A stretch of DNA of 64,000 nucleotides from Lachnotalea sp. AF33-28 (GTDB lineage Bacteria; Bacillota; Clostridia; Lachnospirales; Lachnospiraceae). The translations under genes and the position numbers were made by a program. The notes under the pieces were generated by a model. The model ran no database searches. It saw only the letters and a list, made by a program, of their open reading frames with translations, and was not told the origin of the DNA. Positions 51,535 through 61,134 of this stretch are shown here, piece after piece. The DNA lies in contig NZ_QUEE01000010.1 of the NCBI RefSeq assembly GCF_003477885.1, forward strand, positions 156,556 to 220,555. The letters run 5' to 3'. Each line of letters opens with the position of its first letter. Position 1 is the first letter of the stretch.

Positions 51535-52739
51535 TTGAGGGGATATATAACGAGAGAGGGCATTGCACAAATGCCTGAGGCCGCGATGCCGGAAGTGCGT
51601 AAGGCGATGGAATGCTGTATGGAGCAGGTGAAGCGCGCGGTCATCCGCTACAAAGACCGGTTTCCGGAAGATAACAGCGACAATGGGTTTTATAGATTAA
51701 GGGAAAATATCGGCTGGACAACCGGCTTCTGGACCGGTGAAGTGTGGCTGGCCTATGAGAACGCAGCTGACGGTGAAACCCGCAGGCTGCTCAAAGAGAG
51801 CGGCAGTCGGCAGGTCCTCTCATTTCTGGAAAGAATCCGCGCCAAGACAGATGTGGATCACCATGATATGGGCTTTTTGTTCACGCCATCCTGTGTGGCC
51901 GCATATATGCTGACCGGCATGAAGGAAGCCCGGGAAGCGGCTGTTGCGGCTGCTGACCGGCTGATATCCAGGTTTCAGCCCGTGGGTGGCTTTATACAGG
52001 CCTGGGGGGCGTATGGAGCGCCGGACAATTACAGATTTATCATAGACTGTCTCTTAAATCTGCCGCTGCTCTATTGGGCCAGCGAAGAAACGGGGGACAG
52101 AAGATACCGTGAAATCGCCGACCAGCATGTGCATACGGCCATGAAATACGTGATCCGTGAAGATGATTCCACCTGGCATACCGTGTTCATGAATCCGGTG
52201 ATAGGGGAATTTGACCACGGCGCCACATGCCAGGGCTATCAGGACGGCTCCGCCTGGGCGAGAGGCCAGGCCTGGGGAATCTACGGCACCGCTCTGGCTT
52301 ATAAGTATACGAAGCGGGAAGAGTATATCGGATATTTCCGCAGAATCACGGGATATTACCTGGAGCATCTCCCGGCGGATCTGTGCCCTTACTGGGATCT
52401 CATCTTCAGCGACGCATATGGCAGCGATGAACCCAGGGATTCTTCATCCGCGGCCATCGCGGCCTGCGGCCTGCTGGAGATGAGCAGACATCTGGACGGA
52501 AAGGAAAAAAAGACTGCGAAAGCCTTGCCGGAAAATTTGTTAAGACGCTGATCGATCATTATCAGGTGAAGGATCCTGCCATATCCGACGGACAGCTCCT
52601 GCATGGGGTGTATGCGAAGAAAACGCCGTACAACACCTGCCGGGAAAGCGGCGTGGACGAATGCGTGATCTGGGGGGATTATTATTTCATGGAAGCCTTA
52701 AACAGGATGCTGAATCCTGAATGGAACGTATACTGGTAG
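51535..52739 (+). pseudogene. Unsaturated glucuronyl hydrolase, GH88, with a frameshift
   Basis: The first frame gives 338 residues (TTG start behind GGAGGAATAAG) and covers most of a GH88 enzyme: HHDMGFLF and IIDCLLNLPLLYWA hold the two catalytic Asp residues, and SAWARGQAWGIYG is typical. It stops at 52551. The C-terminus continues in another frame to 52739 (LIDHYQVKDPAISDG, HGVYAKKTPYNT, GVDECVIWGDYYF). One missing A in the A-run near 52505-52512 explains the break; an intact product would be about 401 residues. GH88 removes delta-4,5-unsaturated uronates from oligosaccharides made by polysaccharide lyases. It may be a sequencing indel. Confidence 0.88.
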
Positions 52740-52772
52740 TGCAGGGAATGCGCAGAAATGAGGAGCAGGATG

Positions 52773-54821
52773 ATGGAGCAGGGATGGAAACCGTCCGGGA
52801 CAGATTTCCGTCTGTCCCCATACACAGGTTTGACGAGAGAATCCTGGATAGATGCGGGGAAATATCTTTTGACAGGAATCTTTCAGAACATACAGAATTT
52901 TGACGATCCGGTGGTGATGCCCCGCTATGAGACGGAGGTGACATACCCCAATGCGCATACGCCGGGGCATAAGATCCAGGCGGAATATTTTGAGGGTCTG
53001 GCGCGATCCTTTTTTCTGGCGGCGCCCATGATCCATGCGGAGCCGGAGCTTACGGTCTGCGGCTATCGGATGCGGGATTATTACAGGAGCCAGGTGCTTC
53101 GCTCCTGCACAAAGGGAGATCCCAACTGGGTGCTCGATATGGAGAGCATGAAAGCGGCGGAGGGAGGAGATGACCCTTTTTGCACCTTCCAGCAGACCGT
53201 GGAGACAGGCGCTCTGGTGATCTGCCTATGGCTCTGCCGTGAGGAGATCTGGGATACCTACACGAAGGAGGAGAAAGACCGGATCGCTTATTTTATCAAA
53301 GACTACGCCCAGGGCTGCACGATCCCGCATAACTGGAGGCTGTTTAATATGCTGGATATGGCGTTTCTTTATATGGAGGGCTATGAGATCGACCGTGATA
53401 TCATGCGGGATCATGCCCAGGCCATCCTGGGATGGTATGCCGGGGACGGATGGTACAGGGATGGCCATAGCTTTGACTACTATTCCTGCTGGGCGTTTAA
53501 TGTCTACACCGCATTTTGGAATCTCTGGTACGGCTATGAGGAGGAGCCGTATCTCGCGGCGCGGTTTGAGGAGCAGTCGAACCGCCTGATGGAAACCTAC
53601 GGGGATTTTTTTGACAGGGACGGCTGGACCAATATGTGGGGGAGAAGCTGCATCTACCGAAACGCGTCCACCTCCGCTTTTGCTGGAAACCTTCTCATGA
53701 GAAACCCGGCGGCGGACCCAGGGCTCGCAAGAAGGATCTGTTCCGGTTCGCTCATGCAGTTTCTATGCCGCGACGACCTGCTGTATCAGGGGGTACCTGT
53801 GCTTGGCTTTTATGGGCCGTTTCTTCCTATGGTGCAGAGTTATTCCTGCGCAGAATCACCGTTTTGGCTGGCGAAGGCATTTTTGTGCCTGTACTTCCCT
53901 AAGGATCATCCGTTCTGGACCGAGAGGGAACGGGGCGGCACATGGGAGAGTCTTGGCGTAAGAGAGACGAAGACGACGGTGCTGGACGGTCCCGGGCTGT
54001 GCTTTTGTAATCATGGCGCCAACGGCACCACTGAGCTTCGGACAGGGAAGGCGGAAAAGGAAGCGGGTGATGACCGCGGAATGTGGAATTACTGCAAGCT
54101 CTCCTACAGCACCAAATATCCCTGGGAGTCAGAGCCTGTGACAGGCATTGAATCACAGCAGTATGTGCTCCGTGATCTGACAACAGATTCCTGCAGCAAG
54201 GCCAATGCGCTGCTGTGGAGCGGAGAGCGGGAGGGGGTGCTGTACCGGAGGGCAGTATTTGGCTATTCTAGCAGTGTGGAATACCTGCGCACTCCGGCCA
54301 TGGATCTGGCTGATTTTGCAGTTCCTTTCGGCACTTTCCGGGCGGATAAGATGCGTTTTTTCCGCCGGCCGCTGGAGCTGACTCTGGGAGCATACGGTTT
54401 TCCGGATAACGGCACTTTAATAGAAGAAAGGGAATTGGACGGGGCGAAGGCAATGATTCTGAAGGGCCATGACCATATGGGACGGGAGAAACAGCTGGCC
54501 ATGACCGTATTTGACGGATGGGACAGTCTGGAGCTGGTTCGGTCAGAGGGGAGAAACGCGGATTCGGCGCATTCGATGATCGTCTGCGCAAGGCTTCGGA
54601 GAGAGAAACAGTACGGATATGAGCCGTATCTGCTTCTGTCACAGGTTCTGACGAGGGAAAGCGCGGAGAATTTCACGCAGGAGGAACTGTTCCCGATAAA
54701 GGAGATACGGTATGCCGATCCAACGCGCTGCGGCGGTTACGGTCCGGTGACCGTACTGTTTAAGGACGGCACGTTGCGGACGGTGGATTTTTATGGGATG
54801 GAGGCAAGGCTGATGGTTTAG
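52773..54821 (+). CDS. DUF2264-family protein, probable glycoside hydrolase
   Basis: About 682 residues of the DUF2264 family (AEYFEGLARSFFLAAPMI, NWRLFNMLDMAFLYMEGYEID, DGWYRDGHSFDYYSCWAFNVY, FDRDGWTNMWGRSCIYRNASTSAF). The first half is an alpha/alpha-barrel, the second beta-rich, as in several uronate-acting enzymes. I recall this family being classed as a glycoside hydrolase family (GH154) but cannot check here. No signal peptide. Start ATG 52773 has AGGAG 7 bp upstream; earlier in-frame ATGs at 52758 and 52770 are possible. It closes the sulfatase/GH88 cluster. Confidence 0.82.
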   Translation: MEQGWKPSGTDFRLSPYTGLTRESWIDAGKYLLTGIFQNIQNFDDPVVMPRYETEVTYPNAHTPGHKIQAEYFEGLARSFFLAAPMIHAEPELTVCGYRMRDYYRSQVLRSCTKGDPNWVLDMESMKAAEGGDDPFCTFQQTVETGALVICLWLCREEIWDTYTKEEKDRIAYFIKDYAQGCTIPHNWRLFNMLDMAFLYMEGYEIDRDIMRDHAQAILGWYAGDGWYRDGHSFDYYSCWAFNVYTAFWNLWYGYEEEPYLAARFEEQSNRLMETYGDFFDRDGWTNMWGRSCIYRNASTSAFAGNLLMRNPAADPGLARRICSGSLMQFLCRDDLLYQGVPVLGFYGPFLPMVQSYSCAESPFWLAKAFLCLYFPKDHPFWTERERGGTWESLGVRETKTTVLDGPGLCFCNHGANGTTELRTGKAEKEAGDDRGMWNYCKLSYSTKYPWESEPVTGIESQQYVLRDLTTDSCSKANALLWSGEREGVLYRRAVFGYSSSVEYLRTPAMDLADFAVPFGTFRADKMRFFRRPLELTLGAYGFPDNGTLIEERELDGAKAMILKGHDHMGREKQLAMTVFDGWDSLELVRSEGRNADSAHSMIVCARLRREKQYGYEPYLLLSQVLTRESAENFTQEELFPIKEIRYADPTRCGGYGPVTVLFKDGTLRTVDFYGMEARLMV

Positions 54822-54871
54822 CAGTCTTGCGGCAGTTTAAAATTGCAGGGAAGACTGGAGTTTTTACGGAA

Positions 54872-54912
54872 AATAAGCCCGGATAAGATTTTTACTCTTA
54901 TCCGGGCTTATT
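54872..54912. terminator. Perfect 17-bp hairpin ending the sulfatase/GH88 cluster
   Basis: AATAAGCCCGGATAAGA pairs fully with TCTTATCCGGGCTTATT over a 7-nt loop. T-rich flanks are short; it can work in both directions. Confidence 0.75.
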
Positions 54913-54954
54913 GGTGTTTAAAAATGAAATAGATGAGATTATCTGACGATTCCG

Positions 54955-54982
54955 TTTACAAATTTCCAACTCATGATATAAT
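54955..54982 (+). promoter_or_regulatory. Promoter of the ABC exporter operon
   Basis: TTTACA, 16-bp spacer, TATAAT, with the TG of an extended -10. Confidence 0.72.
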
Positions 54983-55005
54983 GGGAATACATTTGACTGA
55001 AAAGG

Positions 55006-55050
55006 GGAAGCACACTGAAGTGTGCGTAGGTCATCCTTCGGTTAGTGACA
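55006..55050 (+). repeat. Double-hairpin intergenic repeat, copy 5 (shortened)
   Basis: GCACACT-GA-AGTGTGC intact; the second hairpin is shortened (GTCATCC-TTC-GGTTAGTGAC). It sits between the TATAAT promoter and the exporter start, so it is transcribed as leader. Confidence 0.85.
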
Positions 55051-55068
55051 AGAAAGAGGGGGGAAAGT

Positions 55069-56874
55069 ATGAAAGTGGTGAAAAACTGCGGGCTGGCATT
55101 CAAGCTGGTTTTCCGCTATGCGCCGCTGCACGGGCTTCTGTTGATTTTAGGTTTCTACATACCGGGATTTTTTCCCGGACTGCAGATTATCCTGGTGCAG
55201 AAGGTGGTGGACTCCGGGATTCTGTACACGTCCACGGGGCAGGGGCTCACACCCATGATTGTACAGGGCGTCCTGCTGGTTCTGATGCTCTTCTTCTGGA
55301 CGATGCTTCAGCGCCTGGGCTCCTATGAAAACAAAGTCATCGAAACGAAGCTGACGCAGCGCATGGCAAGGGACATCATGGACAAGCTGGAGAATCTGGA
55401 ATACAGCGCCTTTGAGCAAAAAGGGGCCCAGGAGGTGCTTCAGCGCATCAGCAGGGAGCCCTGGAAGGTGGTATCTCAGTGCTTTTTCTGGACGGTGATC
55501 ACGACTCAGGCGGTAGTCTCTATCTTATTTACGCTGGGAGTATATCTTAGCATTTCCGTCTGGATCGGCGTCGGGCTGCTGATCATCGCCGTTCCGATGG
55601 TGGCGCTGTACTTTAATTCCGCGTACCGGCTGCGTGAAATCTACCGTGGAGCCACGGATGATAAGCGCAGGATGGCCGATCTGAAGCAGCTGTTAAGGAA
55701 TAAACATGCTGTGTATGAGATGAAGGTATTTGAAAGCCAGTCGCTGCTGTCAGAAAAATGGAATGAGTACAGCGGCAAGATCGTGGAGGAGACAAAAAAA
55801 GAAAGCGGAAAGCTGATCGCCATGGATGCGGGAAGCCGGTTCTTAGGCCTCATCTATTATATCTTCATTGTCGCCATGCTCTCTTATGCGCTGCTGCACG
55901 GGACGGTTACGCTGGGCCAGTTCACCGCGGCTCTCGGTTCCATCGGGTCCATAACAAATAAGATGACCAATTCCTCCTGGCAGGTATCAGAGGCCATAAG
56001 GCGTGCGTTAGAGCTGGATTTCTACCGCGAATTTCTGGCGCTGCCCGACCGGAGCGACAAGCGGTCGGTACCGGCGGCTGCCGGCAGCTGTATCGAGTTT
56101 GATCATGTGAGCTTTCGCTATCCCGGAACCGACCGGGAGGTATTAAAGGACGTGACCTTCCGTATTGAAGAAGGAGAAAGAGTCGCGTTTGTCGGGGAAA
56201 ACGGCGCGGGAAAGTCCACGGTGATCAAGCTTTTATGCGGCCTTTACGAACCGGTAAAGGGGCGGGTCACCATAGGCGGCGTCGATGTGCGGGACCTCTC
56301 GGAGGAGCTGAAAAGAGAGATGATTTCCGCTGTGTTCCAGGATTTCCAGAGCTATGAGCTGACCCTTAGGGAAAACGTCGCGTTCGGTTGTCTTGAGAAA
56401 CTGAATCAGGATGAGGCGCTGCTCCATGCGCTCTCTCTGGCCGGAGCCAAAGAGCTGGCTGATACGGAAGATGCGGGGCTGGACCGGAATCTGGGCCATC
56501 TGACCGAAGACGGCAAGGATCTGTCCAAGGGGCAGTGGCAGCGGGTCGCCATGGCGAGAGCGTTTCTTTCCGATGCGAAATATGTGATATTGGATGAACC
56601 CACCGCCTCTCTGGACCCCATAGCGGAGAGCCATATGTATGAAAATTTTGCAAGGATTTTCAGCGAGAGAGGAACGATCATGATCTCGCACCGGCTGGCG
56701 TCGGCAAAGATGGCGGAAAAGATCCTGGTGCTGGATGACGGGAAGATCGTGCAGACCGGCAACCACGAAGCGCTGATGGAGCAGGAGGGCCTTTACCGCA
56801 GCATGTATCTGGCGCAGAGCTCCTGGTATGTAAAAGAACAGGGAGGTGACCGTGAAGATGGCGAACAAGCATGA
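55069..56874 (+). CDS. ABC exporter half-transporter 1 (membrane plus ATPase domains)
   Basis: 601 residues. Six membrane segments (about 1-320) and an ATPase domain with Walker A GENGAGKST, Q-loop FQDFQSYELTL, signature-like SKGQWQRVAMARAF, Walker B YVILDEPTASLDP and H-loop ISHRL. The signature LSGGQ reads LSKGQ. It pairs with the overlapping next gene, so the exporter is probably a heterodimer. GAGGGGGG precedes ATG. Substrate unknown: drug, lipid or peptide. Confidence 0.93.
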   Translation: MKVVKNCGLAFKLVFRYAPLHGLLLILGFYIPGFFPGLQIILVQKVVDSGILYTSTGQGLTPMIVQGVLLVLMLFFWTMLQRLGSYENKVIETKLTQRMARDIMDKLENLEYSAFEQKGAQEVLQRISREPWKVVSQCFFWTVITTQAVVSILFTLGVYLSISVWIGVGLLIIAVPMVALYFNSAYRLREIYRGATDDKRRMADLKQLLRNKHAVYEMKVFESQSLLSEKWNEYSGKIVEETKKESGKLIAMDAGSRFLGLIYYIFIVAMLSYALLHGTVTLGQFTAALGSIGSITNKMTNSSWQVSEAIRRALELDFYREFLALPDRSDKRSVPAAAGSCIEFDHVSFRYPGTDREVLKDVTFRIEEGERVAFVGENGAGKSTVIKLLCGLYEPVKGRVTIGGVDVRDLSEELKREMISAVFQDFQSYELTLRENVAFGCLEKLNQDEALLHALSLAGAKELADTEDAGLDRNLGHLTEDGKDLSKGQWQRVAMARAFLSDAKYVILDEPTASLDPIAESHMYENFARIFSERGTIMISHRLASAKMAEKILVLDDGKIVQTGNHEALMEQEGLYRSMYLAQSSWYVKEQGGDREDGEQA

Positions 56875-58654
56875 CCGTACCTATTCGCAGAATGTCCGTA
56901 AGGGCCTGCGGTATCTGAACTATGTGCTGAAGGACGGAATACGGTTTATGCCGGGATTCCTCACCTGCACGATCATCGTGCACATCATCAATGCGGTTCT
57001 GGCCGTATGGTTTCCTGTTCTGATCGCCGAGATCTTTTCCGTGGTCGGAAATCTGAATGAAGAAACGATGCCAGTCTTTCGCCGTGACATCGTCCTGCTG
57101 TGTATCAACATCGGTCTTCCTGCCGTGCTTGGCAGCGTGGAGCAGGTGCAGAAGATCTTTATGGAATGCGGCAAAGAAAAATTTTACGGCTGGAAGATGT
57201 TTGATTACGCGAAGCATATCAGCCTGGAAGCGCTGGAGAATCCGAAGACGCTTGATTCCTTTCAGAAAGCAGAGGCGGCATATACGGATTATGAGGCGAT
57301 GACGCTTCTGATCACGAGGATGTTTGATATCATACAGATGGGTGCGGTATGCATCGGGACCATATATGTGACCGGATCGTTTTCTGCATGGCTGATCCCG
57401 TTCTCACTGCTGGGAATCATCCCGCATTTTGCGGTAACCGTCTATACTGAGAAACGCTATTATACCACATACCGCAGACAGACCTCGGTCAGGCGCAGGA
57501 TACAGTACCTCTGGCGGCTGTTCTGTCTCAAAGATCCCGTTAAGGAGATGCGCACACTGGGATTCGGATCCTATATGAAGAAACTGTGGGTGGATTCCAA
57601 TGTGACGGTGGTCAGTGAGATGGAGGCGGTGGAGCTGGCGGCCTCCCGCATGTGGATGACCGGAGCGGTGATCAAAAACACCTGCTATGCGCTCAATATC
57701 GCGATCGCTTTCATACTGATGGTGCGCGGAAACATCGCCGTGGGCCAGTTTGCCGCCTGTATATCGGCGTTCGCAACCCTGCAGGGGAACCTGATCGGGC
57801 TGGGGGACACCGTTTCCCAATTCTTTGAGCTTTATCACCGCGCAGAGGAGTACTATGACTTTTTCCAGATTGAGGCGGAGAAAGACGGGGAAGAGTCCTA
57901 CAGGCCCTTTGAGCAGGAAATCACCCTGAAGGATGTACATTTCCGCTACAGCGGTTCCGACCGGGATTCTCTTAACGGCGTTGACCTGGCCATCAAAAAG
58001 GGGGAACATGTGGTGGTGGTCGGTGTAAACGGATCAGGCAAGACCACCATGTCAAAAGTGCTGACCGGCGCATATCTGGCCTCCTCCGGCACCGTAAGCT
58101 ATGACGGTCAGGATATGAAGGCGCTTAAGAGAAACAGCCTGTACCGCCATATCTCTCTGGTGACGCAGGACTTTGTACATTACAACTTCACCATGCGGGA
58201 AAATATCGGCATCAGCGATTTGAGCCATATAAACGATGACAGGAGGCTCAATAAAACCGTGGAGGCGGTGGAGATGGAGGAGCTGATCCGTAACATCGGC
58301 GGTCTGGACAGCCAGCTGGGCAGAGAGTTCGGCGGCCGTGAACTCTCGGGCGGGGAATGGCAGAAGGTAGCCATCGCCCGGGGTATGTTCAAGGACAGCG
58401 ATCTGATCATACTGGACGAGCCGACCAGTGCGCTAGACCCGTTGGTGGAATATGATATCCTGACCAAGTTTGTGGATCTGATTCAGGATAAGACATCGGT
58501 CATCATTTCCCACAGAGTGGGGATCTGCCGGGCGGCAGATAAGGTTGTGGTCATGAAGGACGGGCGCGTGGTGGAATGCGGCACGCACGATACGCTGAAA
58601 GAAGCGGGCGGTGAGTACAGCCGGATCTGGAATGAACAGGCAAAGTGGTATTGA
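56852..58654 (+). CDS. ABC exporter half-transporter 2 (membrane plus ATPase domains)
   Basis: About 600 residues, same layout as the preceding gene and overlapping it by 23 bp. Walker A GVNGSGKTT, signature LSGGEWQKVAIARG, Walker B LIILDEPTSALDP and H-loop ISHRVG. GTG 56852 was chosen (GGGAGG 5 bp upstream); ATG 56858 is also possible. The overlap indicates coupled synthesis of both halves. Confidence 0.92.
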   Translation: MKMANKHDRTYSQNVRKGLRYLNYVLKDGIRFMPGFLTCTIIVHIINAVLAVWFPVLIAEIFSVVGNLNEETMPVFRRDIVLLCINIGLPAVLGSVEQVQKIFMECGKEKFYGWKMFDYAKHISLEALENPKTLDSFQKAEAAYTDYEAMTLLITRMFDIIQMGAVCIGTIYVTGSFSAWLIPFSLLGIIPHFAVTVYTEKRYYTTYRRQTSVRRRIQYLWRLFCLKDPVKEMRTLGFGSYMKKLWVDSNVTVVSEMEAVELAASRMWMTGAVIKNTCYALNIAIAFILMVRGNIAVGQFAACISAFATLQGNLIGLGDTVSQFFELYHRAEEYYDFFQIEAEKDGEESYRPFEQEITLKDVHFRYSGSDRDSLNGVDLAIKKGEHVVVVGVNGSGKTTMSKVLTGAYLASSGTVSYDGQDMKALKRNSLYRHISLVTQDFVHYNFTMRENIGISDLSHINDDRRLNKTVEAVEMEELIRNIGGLDSQLGREFGGRELSGGEWQKVAIARGMFKDSDLIILDEPTSALDPLVEYDILTKFVDLIQDKTSVIISHRVGICRAADKVVVMKDGRVVECGTHDTLKEAGGEYSRIWNEQAKWY

Positions 58655-58659
58655 ATCCG

Positions 58660-58709
58660 GGAGGCTTCCCTTTACAGGCGGTTGGCCTGAAAGGGAAGCA
58701 TCCTTTTTT
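58660..58709 (+). terminator. Intrinsic terminator of the ABC exporter operon
   Basis: GGAGGCTTCCCTTTACAGG pairs with CCTGAAAGGGAAGCATCC with minor mismatches, then six Ts. The T-run reaches the end of the convergent sigma-factor gene. Confidence 0.85.
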
Positions 58710-59259
58710 AGAAGATCTGTTCATCTCCATACTTTGCATTATATGCCTCCAGGGCTTTTTTTAACGCCTTCTTTGCCCTCATTACTTTTACTGCCGCATA
58801 TTCGGGCGTGATGTCGAGCGCCTGTGCGATTTCGTGATTGTTCAGCTCCGATACGAAACGCAGATATAAAACCTCTTGGTAATCTTCATCCAGACTTTGA
58901 AGCGCGTTGTGCAGTGCGGTGTCCCTTTCGTTCTGACACACCTGATCCAAGGGAAGCGGCGCCTGATCCAGCAGGGAATCCAGGTTGTAGGAATAATCCA
59001 TCTTCTTCGCCTTCATTTTTCTGAAATAGTCGACACATAGGTGTTTGGCAATCGTAATAAGAAAACATTTTGTCTTAATCCCTTCCACAGCTTTAACGCT
59101 GTCGATTTGATTCGCAACCTTCAGAAAAGTATCATGTGTCATATCTTCAGCCAGCCCCTCATCTCTGACAATCCTGACGGAAACATACCATATCAGTCTC
59201 GAATATTTCACATATAGATGCCCCAGTTTCTCTTTCTCTTTTGCAGATAACGGTATCAT
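58708..59259 (-). CDS. ECF-like sigma-70 family RNA polymerase sigma factor
   Basis: 183 residues. Region 2: LYVKYSRLIWYVSVRIVRDEGLAEDMTHDTFLKV; region 4: LQSLDEDYQEVLYLRFVSELNNHEIAQALDITPEYAAVKVMRAKKAL. ATG 59259 has GGAGG 8 bp upstream; a longer in-frame start at 59307 does not. No anti-sigma gene follows it, but the downstream direction is cut by the convergent ABC exporter. It may direct transcription of envelope or export genes, perhaps those on either side; inference. Confidence 0.9.
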   Translation of the reverse strand: MIPLSAKEKEKLGHLYVKYSRLIWYVSVRIVRDEGLAEDMTHDTFLKVANQIDSVKAVEGIKTKCFLITIAKHLCVDYFRKMKAKKMDYSYNLDSLLDQAPLPLDQVCQNERDTALHNALQSLDEDYQEVLYLRFVSELNNHEIAQALDITPEYAAVKVMRAKKALKKALEAYNAKYGDEQIF

Positions 59260-59482
59260 GATTTTACCTCCAAGTTTTATCAGCCTATAACAACGTAAAA
59301 ATGACATAAATATAACACTATTTTCTAAATTTAATAAAATTGTAATAAATAACTTAGGGGTCAGTTACTGTGAATCGCATCATAGCATGGCTGTTCTGCA
59401 AAAGTCAATCGGGCAGGCGGTTTATCCGTGCTTGTTCATTCAAGCGATATAAAAACGTAAAATACATTTAAGGGAAAAGGAA

Positions 59483-59511
59483 TTGGATAGTGAGCGTTTA
59501 TTTGGTACTAT
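59483..59511 (+). promoter_or_regulatory. Promoter of the ABC-2 exporter operon
   Basis: TTGGAT, 17-bp spacer, TACTAT. A second -10-like TATAAT lies at 59515-59520. The rest of the 297-bp gap back to the sigma gene shows no gene. Confidence 0.5.
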
Positions 59512-59556
59512 AGGTATAATGCGTGTACACGGCCGAGGGTAAATGGGTGATTAATT

Positions 59557-60336
59557 TTGATAAAAGCATATTTGCATCTGGTGTATATTGATTTTAAAAA
59601 TTCCTTTGTATATAAGGCTGATACAGTTCTGGGAATAATAGCAGGCATTTTAAGTTTGTATATGTACATATTTTTATGGAGAGCTATGCTGGGAGAGTCG
59701 GCAGCGTTATCAGAGATGGTAACCTATCAGGCATTTGGGATCTTCTTAGGTTTCTGCTATGATTCAGGGGTAGCTTCGCTTGTAGGCGGACGGGTCATGG
59801 ACGGGGCGATCGTGATGGATTTTATCAAACCGTATAATTACGCAGCCAGCATGCTCTGCGGATCACTTGGGCGCATGACCGGAAATCTGGTTAAGAAGGG
59901 GATTCCGTATTTAGCTGCGGCCTTTCTTACGACCGGATTTCAGGTCAGGATGCAGACAGCCATGCTTCTTCCGTTCCTTTTGATCATGGCGGGCAATATG
60001 TTTTTATACTGGCTGATCTTCTTCTGCGTGGGCCTGCTCCACTTTATGCTGGTCAGTGCGGGATGGTTTGAAAGAGTGATGAAAGACGTCATTAAACTGC
60101 TGGGAGGCAGCGTGATTCCGTTATGGATGTTTCCCGGGTTTTTATCTGGAACCGCTTCTCTGTTTCCGTTCTGGATTTTATTCCAGCTGCCGCAGAGCAT
60201 GCTGGCAGGAACGGCCGCATTGGATGAACTTGGTAAGCCCATATGTATGCTTTTTGTGTGGATCGCGGTGCTGACTGCAACTGCCTATCTCTTATGGAAA
60301 TTGGCAGTGAGGCGGATCACCGTACAGGGAGGCTGA
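59557..60336 (+). CDS. ABC-2 type transporter permease (DUF990-like) 1
   Basis: 259 residues, about six membrane segments, starting IKAYLHLVYIDFKNSFVYKAD as in DUF990/ABC-2 permeases. TTG 59557 is the start; no clear ribosome site. It precedes a second permease by 2 bp and an ATPase, the standard three-gene layout. Confidence 0.85.
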   Translation: MIKAYLHLVYIDFKNSFVYKADTVLGIIAGILSLYMYIFLWRAMLGESAALSEMVTYQAFGIFLGFCYDSGVASLVGGRVMDGAIVMDFIKPYNYAASMLCGSLGRMTGNLVKKGIPYLAAAFLTTGFQVRMQTAMLLPFLLIMAGNMFLYWLIFFCVGLLHFMLVSAGWFERVMKDVIKLLGGSVIPLWMFPGFLSGTASLFPFWILFQLPQSMLAGTAALDELGKPICMLFVWIAVLTATAYLLWKLAVRRITVQGG

Positions 60337-60338
60337 AC

Positions 60339-61133
60339 ATGCGGATGATAAAATTGTATTTTCTGCATATAAAGTATGCAGTTAAGTCCGGGATGCAGTT
60401 TAAGACAAATTTTATAATGGCATGGAGCTCTAATATTCTGTCCTATCTGATTATTTATTTACAGGCGTTTATACTCACCCGAAATTATCCGGTGATTGGC
60501 GGGTGGAGCTATCCGGAAATAGTTTTATTGATGGCGATGCAGTTCTTTTCCTATTCCATCGCCAATACGCTGTTTTACGGCATCCTTCACAATATGGATC
60601 AATACATAAATAACGGCGATCTGGACCGCATGATGGTGCGCCCGGTTCATCCGATCTTCAGCATCGTGTGGAAACAGTTTAACTGGGCCGGTATCAGCCA
60701 GATTTTTCTTTCACTCGCTTTTTTAATTTATTCATTATCCGTTAATGAGATCCGCTGGTCGTGGGAGAGAGGCGCTCTTTTTTTCCTGTGTCTGGTGGGA
60801 GCGGTCTTGCTGCAGTGCGGTGTTTTTATCGGCTTTGGCGCGACGGCATTTTGGCTGAAGCGCTCTGCTTCACTGTCGCAAATGCTGTATTTCAATTTTG
60901 CGGTTTTCTCTAATTATCCTATTAACATCTATAATCGAACAATAAGGGTTATTTTGTCCACGGTGCTTCCCTGGGCATATGTAAATTTTTATCCGGCAGC
61001 GATGCTTTTGGAGAAAGAGATCGCCTGGAAACAGTTATATCTGCTGACACCGGTGATCGGAGCCGCGGCGTTCCTGCTGGGTATCCTTTTAATGCGGCGG
61101 GGGCTGTCCCGCTATGAAAGCGTAGGAAACTAA
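60339..61133 (+). CDS. ABC-2 type transporter permease (DUF990-like) 2
   Basis: 264 residues, about six membrane segments, starting MRMIKLYFLHIKYAVKSGMQFKTNF. ATG 60339 has AGGGAGG 6 bp upstream; a longer in-frame start overlaps the first permease. The next gene, the ATPase, starts 1 bp after the stop. Confidence 0.88.
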   Translation: MRMIKLYFLHIKYAVKSGMQFKTNFIMAWSSNILSYLIIYLQAFILTRNYPVIGGWSYPEIVLLMAMQFFSYSIANTLFYGILHNMDQYINNGDLDRMMVRPVHPIFSIVWKQFNWAGISQIFLSLAFLIYSLSVNEIRWSWERGALFFLCLVGAVLLQCGVFIGFGATAFWLKRSASLSQMLYFNFAVFSNYPINIYNRTIRVILSTVLPWAYVNFYPAAMLLEKEIAWKQLYLLTPVIGAAAFLLGILLMRRGLSRYESVGN

Positions 61134-61134
61134 A

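Noticed and set aside
54933..55328. A 131-codon frame across the exporter start
   Set aside because: It overlaps the promoter, the repeat and the start of the exporter gene and has no recognisable domain; the exporter frame explains the coding signal.
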